A program made the translations under genes and the position numbers. Of a stretch of 32,435 bases of DNA, positions 11,990 to 22,790 are shown in pieces. Below the pieces are notes generated by a model that made no database searches, was not told the DNA's origin, and was given only the letters and a program-made list of their open reading frames with translations. Position 1 is the first letter of the stretch; each line of letters opens with the position of its first letter. Source of the DNA: Acephala macrosclerotiorum (lineage: Eukaryota > Ascomycota > Leotiomycetes > Helotiales > Mollisiaceae); contig MU119654.1 of assembly GCA_014904845.1 (NCBI GenBank), positions 1 through 32,435 of the forward strand. The letters are read 5' to 3'.

Positions 11990-14900
11990 CATATTAAACG
12001 TTTTTATAGGCATTATAATCGATACTAGTATCGTTCAATAATCGATTGCCGGCGAAAATCAATATTTAATTCTTTAACGAATTCGAAACGTTAAATTGAA
12101 CGAATTTAAAACTGAAAAAATAATAATCAAATTTGAAATCGATGAAATTTTATTTCTTGAGATTATTAACGTCGATACGTCAATTGAACGTATTACGTTT
12201 TACGTGATTCCAATAAACGTATTTTTTTTATTATATTTTCAAAATATAAACAAATTGCGAATTAAATTCGATAATTTTAATAATGTATTTATTCGAAATA
12301 AACAATATACGTTTATTATTAAAGCGTTTAAATATCTTTGAATATTGTTTGATTTATTTGAAAGTTTGATTTATAGTAATTGTAAAGTTTTTACTATAAA
12401 AATCGATTTTATTATTTGTTATTTAATTGAAACAGAGTTTAAACGATTGTATAAGCGCTTCGAATATTTATCGATCGTCAAATTTGCGCGAGTATTAAAA
12501 CGTAGAAAATATTTTACGAATTTCAAAAAAATTAAAAAAATAATAAAGTTTTACTAATAATATCAAATAAATAGTAAATCTTTTGATCGCTTTAAATTTA
12601 TATTGCGCGACAATTATAATTTTAATTACTTCGTTTATTTAAACGTATTGTAAATCGACGGAAAATTAATACTTCAAATCGTAAACGAAATTATAATATT
12701 TCAAATCGCAAAATTCTTTGTAAATATATTAACGAAAAAAATATAAAACGTTTTTCGAGCGTATTAAATCGACGTTTACTTTGAATTATTAGTATTTACT
12801 ATTTATAATTTTAAAACGAATTTCAATTTTAAGAAATTTTACAACAATACTAAAAATATAAATATTGATTTGAAAATTATATTAATAAAAACTTATAATT
12901 CGATTAATTTAATAAAAAGATACTACGTTCTATTGAGACGTGCGTATAATATATTATTTCAAGAATTCTTCGATTTGCGAAAAAAAAAATGATTTCAAAT
13001 GACAATCAAAGTAATTAATAATACAACGAGATTAAACAATATTATTTTTACATTTTTTGTTTTCAGCGTCTACTTTCGAATATTACAATAAAACGCGCTT
13101 ACAATATCAATTACTACTAGAATTAAAACGATAAAAAGTGCAATAATCGCGATTTGAAAATGTTACATTACTCGTCAAATCAATAACGTTCTACGAATAA
13201 AAAATAGTTTATAGAATTATTATTTAATCAATTTATTTTTAAATTCAAACGTATTTATTTAAAGAAAAAACAAAAAATAAAAAGAATTGTATACGCTTTT
13301 AGTAGTAAATAAAAAAATATATTAATTACAATTTTTTTAAAAAAAATTCGAAAACAAAAAAAAATATATTTAATTTACTTCGCTCGATTAAAAAAATTTT
13401 ATATATTTCGAAAAAAAATTTATATTTATTTCGAATTATAATAAAAATCTTTTTTTACGTTTTTAATTTCGATAAATATATTTATATAACAATTTACATA
13501 AATATAAAAATTTTCAAAGTTTATTTAATCGAAAAAAAAATTAAAAATAAATAATTATTTATAGATTTTCGTACAAAAAAATTTATTATTATTTTAAACG
13601 ATTTATTCGCAATTTTCTATAGAAAAAAAATTAATAAATTAATCGCGAAAAAAGTCTTTAAATTGATTTTTAATAATTCGAAAAAAATTAATAATTAACA
13701 AATCTTCGATTTAAAACTAATAAACGAAATCAAAAACATAAAAACGATAATTTTATACGAGAAATCTCGTTTTGTGATTTAAATATTCAATAATAAAAAC
13801 AAAAAAATAGTATTAATTCAATCTTCGATTATTCAACGTATTAATCAACGAATTATTATCGTTTTAATTTTATTTTTTAAATTTAAAAAAATCAATTTTT
13901 ATTTGAAAAATATTATTTAAATATACGTACAATTAACAATTTTATTAGTACGTATTATTTTCATTAGATTTTCAAAAGAAATAACGAATAAATTCTTATT
14001 AAATATCGTTTTTAAAGTGATTAAATTTTTTTATAGAGTCTCGAAAGTGAAAATGCACTAGTATAAAACGTATAGTATTTACTATAAAAACAAATTCTTA
14101 ATAGAATTTTCAATTTTCGATTTTTGTTTATTTATTACGAAAAGTAATTATATTTTATTCGAAATAATCGATATACAAATCGATAATACGCTTATTTTGA
14201 GAAATTAAATTTTTGTAGAATTAAAAAACTTTAAATTGTAAAAAGTTAAATTATTAATTAAATTTATAGAATTTTTTACGTTGAATACTTTTTTATTATT
14301 TAACGAATATAAACTAGTAATAAATAAAACTAAAAATAAAATTGTATTTTCGCGAAAAAAATAAAATAAACGCTTAAATTTAATTGATTTGAAATCAGAT
14401 TTTTATAAATAAACGTATTTCGAGCAATGTATTTAAAGAATATATATCAATTTTATTTATCAATCGAAAACTGCGCACGATATATTGACGGCAGTTTAAT
14501 ACTAATATTTTGAAAAAAAGTAAATTGTAGTACTAAATAAGCGATTACAATAATAGATAAACAATTTCGATTGTAAACTTCGATTTTTTTGTTTGGATTT
14601 ATATTTAACGAAATTTTTCGTTTTTATAAACGATTTTTTTATTATAAATAAAAACTTTAATTCGCAAATCGAGTATATTATCGTTTTTAATAATGAGATT
14701 TATAGTAATAAACAATTCGATTTGTAAAGCAATTTACTTTATTAGAGTTCAACGAAATACAAAAGAATTACTCGTATTATTTTAATTTTTGAATTATATA
14801 TAATAATAATAAAAATCGATATAAAAATCTCGATTTTTATTATTTTTGATTTTATTATAAAGCGATTTGAGTTGAATTTAATTCTTGTAATTATTTGCAT

Positions 14901-15198
14901 TGATTTTTTCTTTTTTTACGAGTATATAATCAAATTCAATAATATTAAAAAAAAACGTTTTATAATTGATATTATAATTATTAAATAATCGTATAAACGC
15001 AAAGAATTTTTAGAGATTCGATAGATTATTAGAAACAATAATTCAATTGATACTATAATTAAATTCAATACTAATAAAATACTTGAATCGCTCGTTAATA
15101 TTAATCGCTTTAATATCAAAATACAGAAATAAGTATAACGTCTCGAAACTCAAAAATCAATCGACGAAAGTAAGAATAGCGAGAAAAGTAATCGTTGA
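11990..15198 (+). pseudogene. Nested copia pol remnant (protease, integrase, reverse transcriptase, RNase H)
   Basis: Protease occupies about 11,990-12,330: the aspartic active site reads IDTS at 12,018-12,029, followed by the family block FYVIPINVFFLLYFQNINKL. A Trp codon changed to TGA (12,339) separates it from the GAG-pre-integrase segment with ETEFKRLYKRF (about 12,427-12,465). The integrase core follows, with CQ as YQ at 12,561, then FDRFKFILRDNYNFNY and, near 12,891, TYNSINLIKRYYVLLRRAY. A frame change lies between about 12,960 and 13,813. Reverse transcriptase then shows IIQRINQRIIIVLI (13,830), and its catalytic pair reads Asp-Asn at 14,182-14,187. RNase H includes KFFVFINDFF (about 14,610) and continues in one frame, with stops, to NTNKILESLVNINRF near 15,100. 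The reading frame closes at TGA 15,196-15,198. Gag and the protease start share a frame with no stop convincingly separating them, so one gag-pol polyprotein is likely. Confidence 0.9.
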
Positions 15199-15492
15199 AA
15201 AAGATAGTACTAAAAAGAAAAACGTGTAATTGTTGTTTTTAGTGTTTTTAGTGTTTTTCGATATTTTCAGTATTTTCGAGAGTAAAGTTTTCGATTAACT
15301 CGAAAATTATAAATACTAGATTTAAAAGAATTCTTTTAAATTTGATTTGATCGATCAAATATTACAATACGTAACGACGATTAATTCACGATTAGATTTT
15401 TTTTTAGTATTTGATAATAGAACAGTATATTAGTAGTCGTAATAGTACTTTCTTTTGTATTTGGTTTACGAGTTGAAAAAAGCGTCTTCTTT
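15199..15492 (+). other. Nested element 3' untranslated region with palindromes
   Basis: About 300 bp between the end of pol and the polypurine-like tract, with no coding signature. It begins with GTTTTTAGTG repeated (about 15,233-15,255). It then carries two perfect palindromes close together, at 15,320-15,341 and 15,345-15,360, and has more ordinary base composition than the flanking A+T-rich blocks. Confidence 0.55.
15320..15360. repeat. Two adjacent perfect palindromes
   Basis: The first is 22 bp (15,320-15,341), centred on GAATTC with 11-bp arms beginning ATTTAAAAGAA. The second is 16 bp (15,345-15,360), ATTTGATCGATCAAAT. They are 3 bp apart. RNA from this region could fold into two hairpins, or the sites could bind dimeric proteins; the sequence does not decide between these. 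Confidence 0.6.
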
Positions 15493-15502
15493 CAAAAAGA
15501 GA
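15493..15502 (+). other. Candidate polypurine tract of nested element
   Basis: The run AAAAAGAGA sits 8 bp before the 3' LTR, separated by ATTGCTAG. The outer element has the same arrangement (see 5,710-5,720). This is the expected position for plus-strand DNA priming, although the tract does not touch the LTR. Confidence 0.5.
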
Positions 15503-15510
15503 ATTGCTAG

Positions 15511-15739
15511 TGTCGATTCAATTATGTGATCGCTTAAGCGATCGATCAAATGATCCGAATTATGACTCTTATTGCTCTTAGCAATAACTGCTTTAACGTC
15601 TACTCTTTAATCTTACGTTTACTCTGTTTAATTATATAAGTAAATAGATGCTTTTTCTGAAAAGAGGCAAACAGAATTGAATCATTGATACTAGACTAAG
15701 ATTTTAGTATTTCGTGATTTGTTTTTGAACGTTTTAACA
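15511..15739 (+). repeat. Nested element 3' LTR
   Basis: A 229-bp repeat matching 9,574-9,802 over its full length with no gap. It starts TGTCGATTCAATTATG and ends TTTTAACA, so both canonical TG and CA ends survive. The 16-bp palindrome lies at 15,528-15,543 and a TATA-like TATATAAG at 15,633-15,640. Differences from the 5' copy go both ways (C here and T there, and the reverse), so the two copies were mutated independently. Confidence 0.92.
15528..15543. promoter_or_regulatory. Conserved 16-bp LTR palindrome (3' copy)
   Basis: GATCGCTTAAGCGATC, identical to 9,591-9,606 and again followed by GATCAAATGATCCG. Conservation across about 30 bp stands out against the roughly one-in-six mismatch rate of the rest of the LTR pair. 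Confidence 0.45.
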
Positions 15740-15744
15740 ATTTT
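15740..15744. other. Target-site duplication of nested element (right copy)
   Basis: ATTTT directly after the 3' LTR, matching 9,569-9,573. One copy belongs to the original gag sequence of the outer element. Confidence 0.7.
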
Positions 15745-17936
15745 TTTATTATATATTTTATTGATCAATAATTTGATTTATTATAAATATAAATTTTTTT
15801 TTAGTAATTATAATTTGCGCGATAATTATTATTATTTTAAAATTATTTTTTATTTTTTTTATTGAATTAAAAAAATCGAAAAATTAAAATTAATTTGTAT
15901 TTACGTTTTTTATTACGTTTTTCGTATATTTAATTAATTTAATTTTAATCGATTTTATTATAATTTTTTCTGTTTTTTTAAAAATTGTAATTGAAATTAT
16001 TATTGTATTATTATACTTTTTATAAACGCATTATAATATCGATTACAAATCGTAATTCAATATAAACGTTTTTAAACGTATTTATAAATTTATAAAATGT
16101 AAAATTATATTTTTTAATATTTTTATAAATATTAATAATTTGATTTTAAAGATTATATTTTGTATAATATTTGCTCGATAAATTACGTTAAATTTATTGA
16201 AATTAATTGAAAAATAATTAAAAGTATTTTAATTTAATTTTCGATTAATTAATAATAATAATTCGTAATAAAATAATTTTTTCTATAAAAATATATATAA
16301 TTATTAATTTTTATTCGTTTTGAAATACGTTTGAATTATATTTATTATTATTATAAAATTATAGTTTTTTTTTACGATTTTATTATAATAAAATAAATTT
16401 GTACGATTTTTAAATATAATAAAAAATGTTTTATTGTATTAATTTTTTAGTAATTTAATTTTGAAATAGTAATTGTAAAAAATTTGTAATTTAATATTAA
16501 AAATATTAAATAATTTTTTATTGTATTTTTTATTATTATTAATATATATTTTTATTAAATTTATAAGCGATTTTATTAATATATTTTGTGAAAATTGAAA
16601 ATTGTTATATTAAAAATTGTTGTTTAATTAAATATTTTAATTAAAATTTGTATTTTTTTGATTTTATAAAATATTTTATTAGTATATTAATTAGTAAAAT
16701 TATTTATTTAAAAATTAAATATTTGAAAATTGTATATTAAAATATTATATATTTGAAATGCGAATTTCGTAAAATTAAATATTTAAAATGTTTAAAATTT
16801 GAAAATATTATAATCGTAAAAATAAATTGTTTTGAAAAATAATATTATTTTAAATAATTTTTTTTTCGATATTAATCGAATTTTATTTAAAATAAATATA
16901 AAATTTGTTTTTATTTATTAATTAATTTATTATTATTTTTTCAATCTATTTATAGTATTTTTTTTATTTATAATAATTTTTTCGAATATTTTTACAATTT
17001 TTTTTTCGTTTTTTAATAATTATATTGTTCGTTTGTATAAAGTATTTTGTAATTCTTAAATAAAAATTAATATTTTTTTAAGAAACGTATTTTTTATTTA
17101 TTTTTTGAAATTATTTTTAAAATATTTTTATATAATATAATTTGTATATTTGTTTTATTTGTAGTATATAATACTAAATACGATAAATATATTAATTATT
17201 ATTTTGTTTAAATTTTTTTTTTTTGTATTAATTAATAAATTTTATATTTTTTTTTAATATTATATTTTATTTTTTTAAATACTATTTTCGAAAAATAAAA
17301 AATAATTAATTTTGTAAATAGTTTTACAAGTGATTTAAGCGTTTTAATAATATTGAATAGTAAAAACGAATATAGAGACGAATAAGCGTTTTCGAAGAAT
17401 AAGTATTTTCAATAAACGTTTAATTAAACGTTTGATTAAACGTTTACAATAAACGTTTTTACGATACGTTTTTCGATAGTAGTTTGTAAAAACTTCGTAT
17501 GATCGTAGTTTAATATTAATGTATTATTCGATTGATTGATTCGAAGTTGTAGAATATAAATATAATCGAAATAAAAAATAGAAAATAGTATCGATTTAAT
17601 GCAATACTTAAAATCAAATAATAAATATAGTAATTCAATTAATTATTTGATCGAGCTTTTTGTAAAATAATATTGTTTTACGTAATAAACGCAAATTTGA
17701 ATTGATTATTCAAAAATACGAATTTTTCTATAATTGATCTTTTTAAGTTTTCAAAAAACAATTAAATATTTTAATTTCGTTTTTACAAAAAAAAACAATA
17801 AAAATTTTTTATAGTTCAATAGTATTTAATAATATTCGATCGAGATTTTTTAGTACTTTTTACAATAAATTTATTGATATTTTTAATTTATTATATTTCG
17901 TTTTTTTTAATAAATTTTTATTAATTTGTAATTAAA
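15745..17936 (-). pseudogene. Outer copia leader and gag 5' part, decayed
   Basis: By position this must hold the leader and most of gag of the outer element, because protease and pol lie at 9,573 leftwards on the same strand. I could not recognise gag protein motifs in any minus-strand frame, so the gag call is inference from element layout. Plus-strand G residues outside CpG are fairly common near the middle (for example 16,560-16,800), while A+T is extreme elsewhere. A 12-bp tandem repeat (AAACGTTT core) sits at 17,414-17,460. Confidence 0.5.
17414..17460. repeat. 12-bp tandem repeat, four units
   Basis: AAACGTTT occurs at 17,414, 17,426, 17,438 and 17,451, joined by AATT, GATT and ACAAT. 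The unit core is itself palindromic. Read on the minus strand one frame gives a QTFN-type peptide repeat, which would lie in or just before gag of the outer element. Confidence 0.55.
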
Positions 17937-17952
17937 AGCAATTATTAATTAA
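17937..17952 (-). other. Candidate primer-binding region of outer element
   Basis: On the minus strand TTAATTAATAATTGCT follows the 5' LTR directly. It matches TTGATCAATAATTGAA of the nested element at the same position, apart from transitions and the last two bases. The corresponding tRNA was not identified. Confidence 0.5.
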
Positions 17953-18175
17953 TATTAATATTATTTAAAAATATTATATTATTAGTAATATAATTTAAAT
18001 GCACGTAGAATTTCTTTTTAAATTTTATTATACGTATTGATTTATTATTAATTCAAATTATTTAAAAAGTGAAACTCGAAATATAAAAATTTTATTTTGA
18101 AAAAAAAAATAAAACAATACTAATTATATGCGATTTCGAGTCGTACGTAAATATTATATAATATTTGTTTCGATA
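17953..18175 (-). repeat. Outer element 5' LTR
   Basis: This 223-bp partner of 5,480-5,702 aligns without net length change. On the element strand it begins TATCGAAAC and ends ATTAATA. Some CpG and GC steps survive here that are lost in the other copy (for example TATGCGATTTCGAG against TATATAATTTTGAA), and the reverse also occurs, so the two copies decayed independently. I do not see close similarity to the nested element's LTR beyond the first few bases (T-TCGA). Confidence 0.88.
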
Positions 18176-18180
18176 AAAAC
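18176..18180. other. Target-site duplication of outer element (right copy)
   Basis: AAAAC matches 5,475-5,479 and is followed immediately by GTTTTAATATT, the next bases of the minisatellite unit, so the pre-insertion site can be read across the element. Confidence 0.75.
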
Positions 18181-18345
18181 GTTTTAATATTAATACGTAA
18201 TATTAATTTTAAATTTATTTTCTTTTTTAAATACGTTTTCGTATTTAAATATATTTTATAAATATTTTAATATTAATATTTAATTTCGATTTAAATATAT
18301 TTTGAAAATATTTTACTTAAAATATTAATTTTTAAAAATTATATA
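18181..18345. repeat. Minisatellite array, right part
   Basis: GTTTTAATATTAATACGTAA, followed by AAATTTATTTTC and AAATACGTTTT, matches the unit at 5,396-5,479 closely. Less exact copies of the TTTTAATATTAAT start continue at about 18,265 and 18,320. It is the downstream continuation of the array split by the outer retrotransposon. Confidence 0.65.
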
Positions 18346-21300
18346 TTTTAAATTCGATTTTTATTTAATAATTTTTTTTATTATAATATTTTAATATTTT
18401 TATTTTATTTTTAATTATACGAATTTTCGATAATAATTTATTAATTTTATTATAATATTATATTAAATTTAAAATATATAAATATTAATATTTATAATTT
18501 GATTTTTATTAAATTCGAAATAATTTATTTCGATTTTTTTATTAAAAAAAAACTAAATAATATTAAAATATTTATTAATTTTTCGAATTATTTATAATAA
18601 AATTTAACGTCGAATTTAAAAATAATTATATAATTTAAATAAATAATTTTAATAATATTAATTATTAATAAAACGACGTATATTATATTAAAAAATATTT
18701 TATTAAAATTTAATATTTTTTTTTAATAATATATAATTATAAATAAAAAAATTTAAAAAAATATTAATTTATAATTTAAAATAATAAAATAATAATAAAT
18801 AATATTTAAATTAAAAACGCGTATAAAATTTATAAAATAAAAAATTTATAAAAAATTTATAATAAAATATATATTTATATTTTTATAAAATAAATTATAT
18901 TAATTATAAAAAAAAATTTATAATAAAAATTATTAAAAAAAATTAATATTATAATATTTTAAAAAATTATTATTATTAAATAAAATATTTAATTTTTACG
19001 AAAAATGTATTTAATTTTTTATTTTAACGTTAATCGTTTTAAATTTTTTTATTTTTTATTTATTAAAAATAAAATTTTTAATTTAAATTCGAATATTTAT
19101 TTTATATAATTTAAATAATTTTTTATATATTTAATGTTTAAATTTTTTATTTATACGTTTTTTAATATTTTACGTTTTATATTATTAATCAAATAATATT
19201 TTTAATTATATTTAAATTTCGTACGAAATTTTTATTACGTATAATTTTTTTTATTAAATTTACGATTTTAATATAATAATATAATTTTTTTAAATATATT
19301 ATTAATTTATTTTTTAAACGTATTATTAAATTTTTTTTTATTTATTTTTTATTTTTTTAATTATATAATTAAAAAACGATTTAAATTTATTATATTTTAT
19401 TAATTATATAAATATAAATAATATTAATTAATTTTTAAATTCGATTAAAATCGTTTAATTAATTTTATTATTTAAAATTAAAATTTTTAATTTTTGATTT
19501 TTTTTTATATTAATTATATTAATATTATTATTAAAATAATTTTTTATACGAATTCAATTATATAATAAATAATATTTAATTTAATAATTTTTTTAATTTT
19601 TTTATAAAAAGATTATTTATATTTAATAATATATAAAAAATATATTTTAAATTAAAAAATATAAAATTTTAAATTAAAAATAAAAAATTCTTTTTTAATA
19701 AAAATCGAAATAAATATTAAAAAAGTATTTATTAATAAGTTTTAATTTTATTCGATGATTTAATAAATTTTTTATTTTTAAAAATTTAATTTAATATTTA
19801 TAATATAATTATAAAAATTATTTTATTTTTAAAAAATTTAAAAAAAAATTAAATAATAACGAATTACGTTTTTAAACGATTTTATTAATATTTTTAAATA
19901 TAAAACGTATAATATATTTATAATTTAAAATCGAATTTATATTAAATAAAAATAATTAAAAAAAATATTAAAAAATTTATTAAAAGTTTTATTTTTTAAT
20001 TATAAATAAAAATTAATTAATATATTAATAAAATAATTAAATATTAATTAATTTTATTAAAATTAATTAAATTTAAAAATTTAAATATTATTAAAAATTT
20101 ATATAAAAATTTAAATTTTAATTTCAAAATTTTATAAATAATAATTTTTTAATATTTATTTATATATATTAACGATTTTTTATTAAAAAAATAATCGATT
20201 AATAATATAAAAATAAAATAAAAATATTAATAAAATTATATTATTATTAATTATTATTTTAAAATGTAAATTTATTTATTTAATTATTTATTTTACGTAT
20301 AATATTAATAATTAATTAAAAAACTAATATAATTGTTTTATATTTTATATTTTTATTTTAATAATTTATTAAATTATTATATTTTATATTTTTTTATTTT
20401 TATTTATAATTTAAAAAATAATAATAATTTTTTTTTAATAAAATATAAAAAAAAAAAAAATTTAAATTTATAATATTTATTTAATATTAAATTTTTAAAT
20501 ATTAAAATAATTAATTATTTTTATAAAAATAATAATTAAATATATTTAATTTTATTTAAAATTTATATTTATAAAAAATTTTAAATTAATAAAACTTTTT
20601 TTAATATTTGTTTTTTAAAATCGTTTTTCGAATTTATTTTTTGAATTATTTTTATTTTATTTAAAATTTGTTTTTTAAATTTATTTTTTAATTATAATTT
20701 TTATAAAAATATAAATAAATAATTTAAATTTTTTTTTAATTTTTTTTTATATTTTTTTTATTAATTTTTTAAATATTTGATTTTATAAAAATAATTATTT
20801 AAATTTTAAATTTTTTAATAAATTTTAAATATTTTTATTTTATTATTTTTTTAATAAATAAAATTATTATATATTTTTTTTTAAAATTTAAATTATTTAT
20901 TTATTTAATTCGTTTTTTAATATATAATATAATAATTTTAATTTTTTATTTTTTATAATATTATATTAATTTTTTGATTTTAATTTTAAAAATAATTTAT
21001 TAATTATTAAATTTTTTATTTTTAAATAATATTTTATATTTAATTTTTAATTTAAATCGAAATATAAAAATTTTAAATTTTTTTTACGAATTTTAATAAA
21101 TAAAATTTTAAATTTTTTTAAAAAATAAAAAAATAAATCGTTTTAAAATATAATATTATTAATATTAAATTTAATTTTAAAAATAAATTATATATACGTA
21201 TTATTATAATTATTAAAAAAACGAAAATAAAAAATAAATTTATTTCGAATTTATATTAAAATAAAAAATAAATATAAAATAATATAATTAAAAAAACTAT

Positions 21301-22284
21301 TTATAAATATTATTTTATATTAATAAAAATATTATAATAAATATAAAACATTTAAAAACGAATTTAATCTTTTACATAAAATATAAATTATTAATAATTA
21401 TAAAAAAAAACTTATAATTATATAAATAAAATTCAAAAATTAATTTTAATTTAATTTATATTAAATATTTTTATTAATTTAAAATATTTTTTATATAATA
21501 TAAAAATATTAAAATAAATATAATAATTAATTAAAAGAGTTTAATTTATAATATTATTAAAATTTACGTATATTTAAAAAATTTTTATTAAAATTTGAAT
21601 TATAAAATTTATATTAAATTAAATAAATATTTTTTTCAACGAATATTTATATATAAAATTACGTTTTTCTCGTTTTAATCAAATTTGAAAAATTTATACT
21701 TTTTTTAAAATATTTTATATTTTATAATATTATTTTTATTTTTTATTTTTTAAATAATTTTTCGATTTTTTATATTATTTATTATAAGAATTATTTAATA
21801 TATAAATATAATTTATTTTATATAAATCGATTTAATAAAATTATAACGATTTTTTTATTAATTTATTTGAATATACTTTATTAAAAATCGATTAAAAAAC
21901 TATTTTAATAAAATTTATTATTAATTATATTATTAATTAAATTTAAAATTATAAATATTTTAATATTATAATAAATTTTAATATATTTTTTTAATAAAAA
22001 TTAAACGTTATATATAATATAAATATTATTTTTAAAATGAATATTAAATTTATTATAAAAACGAATTAATTAATTATTCGTTTTAAAAATTAATATTAAT
22101 TTTTTTATATACACGTAATATTAATACTTTTTACAATAAACGATTTTATTTAAATTTAATAGAAATATTCAAATATAATAATTTGATTAATTTGTTAAAG
22201 AATTTTGTAATTATAAAACTTCGAAATAATAAGTAATTACTTTAATAAAAAATATTAAAATCTCGCGATTATAATTACGTTTAT
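18346..22284. other. A+T-rich gene-less block
   Basis: I see no gene, RNA gene or bounded element. Base composition and CpG-restricted C match the left flank. From about 21,590 onward a few more non-CpG G and C residues appear (for example CTCGTTTTAATCAAATTTG near 21,668), suggesting milder mutation as the sequence approaches the dispersed repeat at 22,285. Confidence 0.7.
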
Positions 22285-22790
22285 AATTTTTATTTATTAA
22301 TTAATTTAAATTATATAAAATTTGTAAATAAATTGAAATTCAATTAAATATTATTAAATTTCGAGTTTTAAATAATTTTATTAATTTGTTATTATACAAA
22401 TCAAAAGATTATAATCGTACTTAGTAAAAATCGCGATTGTAAAACTTTTTTAAATGTGTTTTTATTTTAAATATTAAAATCGATAATTATTTCGAATTTT
22501 AAATATTGAATATTTTTATTTTATAATTGTACAATTTTAAAAACAATTTTTAAAAAGTTTTTTTTTAATAAATATAATTATAATAATTATTTATAATCAA
22601 TAAAATTAATCGTAATAATTTAATTTGAAACGTAAAATAAAAATAAATTAATAAAATCGAAAACTTTATAATTTCTCGCAAAAGTACTTTTACGAGATCT
22701 ACAAAATAAAATATACATCGAATAAAAAAAGAAAAAAACTGTTTATTATTAATTCGTTTACAAATCGATAAACGAATTTTTTTTTTCGAT
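22285..22790 (-). repeat. Dispersed repeat, inverted copy
   Basis: On the minus strand this segment resembles pieces of 27,890-28,800. From the right edge leftwards, 22,790-22,590 matches 28,590-28,800, including AAACGAATTAAT, ATGTATATTTTATTT, the 24-bp near-palindrome and AAAG-TTTCGA-TTTA. Next, 22,590-22,470 resembles a tandem unit around 28,150-28,290. Finally 22,468-22,285 matches 28,440-28,590, including CAAATTAATAAAAT-like and TATAATTTAAATTA-like blocks. Most differences are transitions. The order of blocks differs from the other copy, as expected if both derive from a tandem array. No coding potential was recognised. Confidence 0.6.
22674..22697. repeat. 24-bp near-palindrome (copy 1)
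   Basis: TCTCGCAAAAG followed by TACTTTTACGAGA is symmetrical except for one C/T pair. The related site at 28,697-28,720 departs from symmetry at different positions, so the undamaged repeat probably carried a perfect palindrome. It could form a hairpin or bind a dimer; no function is known. Confidence 0.55.

Larger units (their letters stand above)
9574..15739 (+). mobile_element. Nested Ty1/copia LTR retrotransposon, degraded
   Basis: A 6,166-bp element with two 229-bp LTRs, 5-bp duplications, a primer-binding region, gag, protease, integrase, reverse transcriptase, RNase H and a polypurine-like tract, all on the plus strand. It lies inside gag of a related element in the opposite orientation, so it inserted later, and it is visibly less mutated. 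LTR ends are TG...TA (5') and TG...CA (3'), the 5' end having lost the C. The two LTRs differ at about 40 positions, all but one a transition. Such differences cannot be used as a simple clock because hypermutation created them. Reading-frame changes and numerous stops make it non-autonomous; whether it could be mobilised in trans is unknown. Confidence 0.93.
5480..18175 (-). mobile_element. Outer Ty1/copia LTR retrotransposon, degraded, interrupted by a second copia element
   Basis: A 12,696-bp structure bounded by two 223-bp direct repeats and a 5-bp duplication. Removing the nested element (9,574-15,739) and one copy of its duplication leaves about 6.5 kb, a normal Copia size. Orientation is minus: read on the reverse strand the order is LTR, primer-binding region (17,937-17,952), leader and gag (17,936 to 15,740, then from 9,573), protease (about 9,290-8,930), integrase (about 8,850-7,880), reverse transcriptase (about 7,545-6,760), RNase H (about 6,700-6,040), polypurine tract and LTR. 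Integrase before reverse transcriptase is the defining Copia order. Stops and at least two frame changes show it is dead. LTR termini read TA...TA where TG...CA is expected, as G-to-A and C-to-T mutation would produce. Confidence 0.9.

Noticed and set aside
14916..15119. Minus-strand open frame of 67 codons
   Set aside because: It is antisense to the RNase H segment of the nested pol, which is clearly recognisable on the plus strand.
15759..15780. TATTGATCAATAAT after the 3' LTR resembling the primer-binding region, suggesting a tandem element
   Set aside because: The duplication ATTTT already ends the element at 15,744, and the match centres on the self-complementary TTGATCAA, so chance similarity within the outer element's gag is simpler.
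5480..18175. Ty3/gypsy identity for the outer element
   Set aside because: Integrase motifs precede reverse transcriptase on the minus strand and the protein blocks match the Copia family, as in the nested element.
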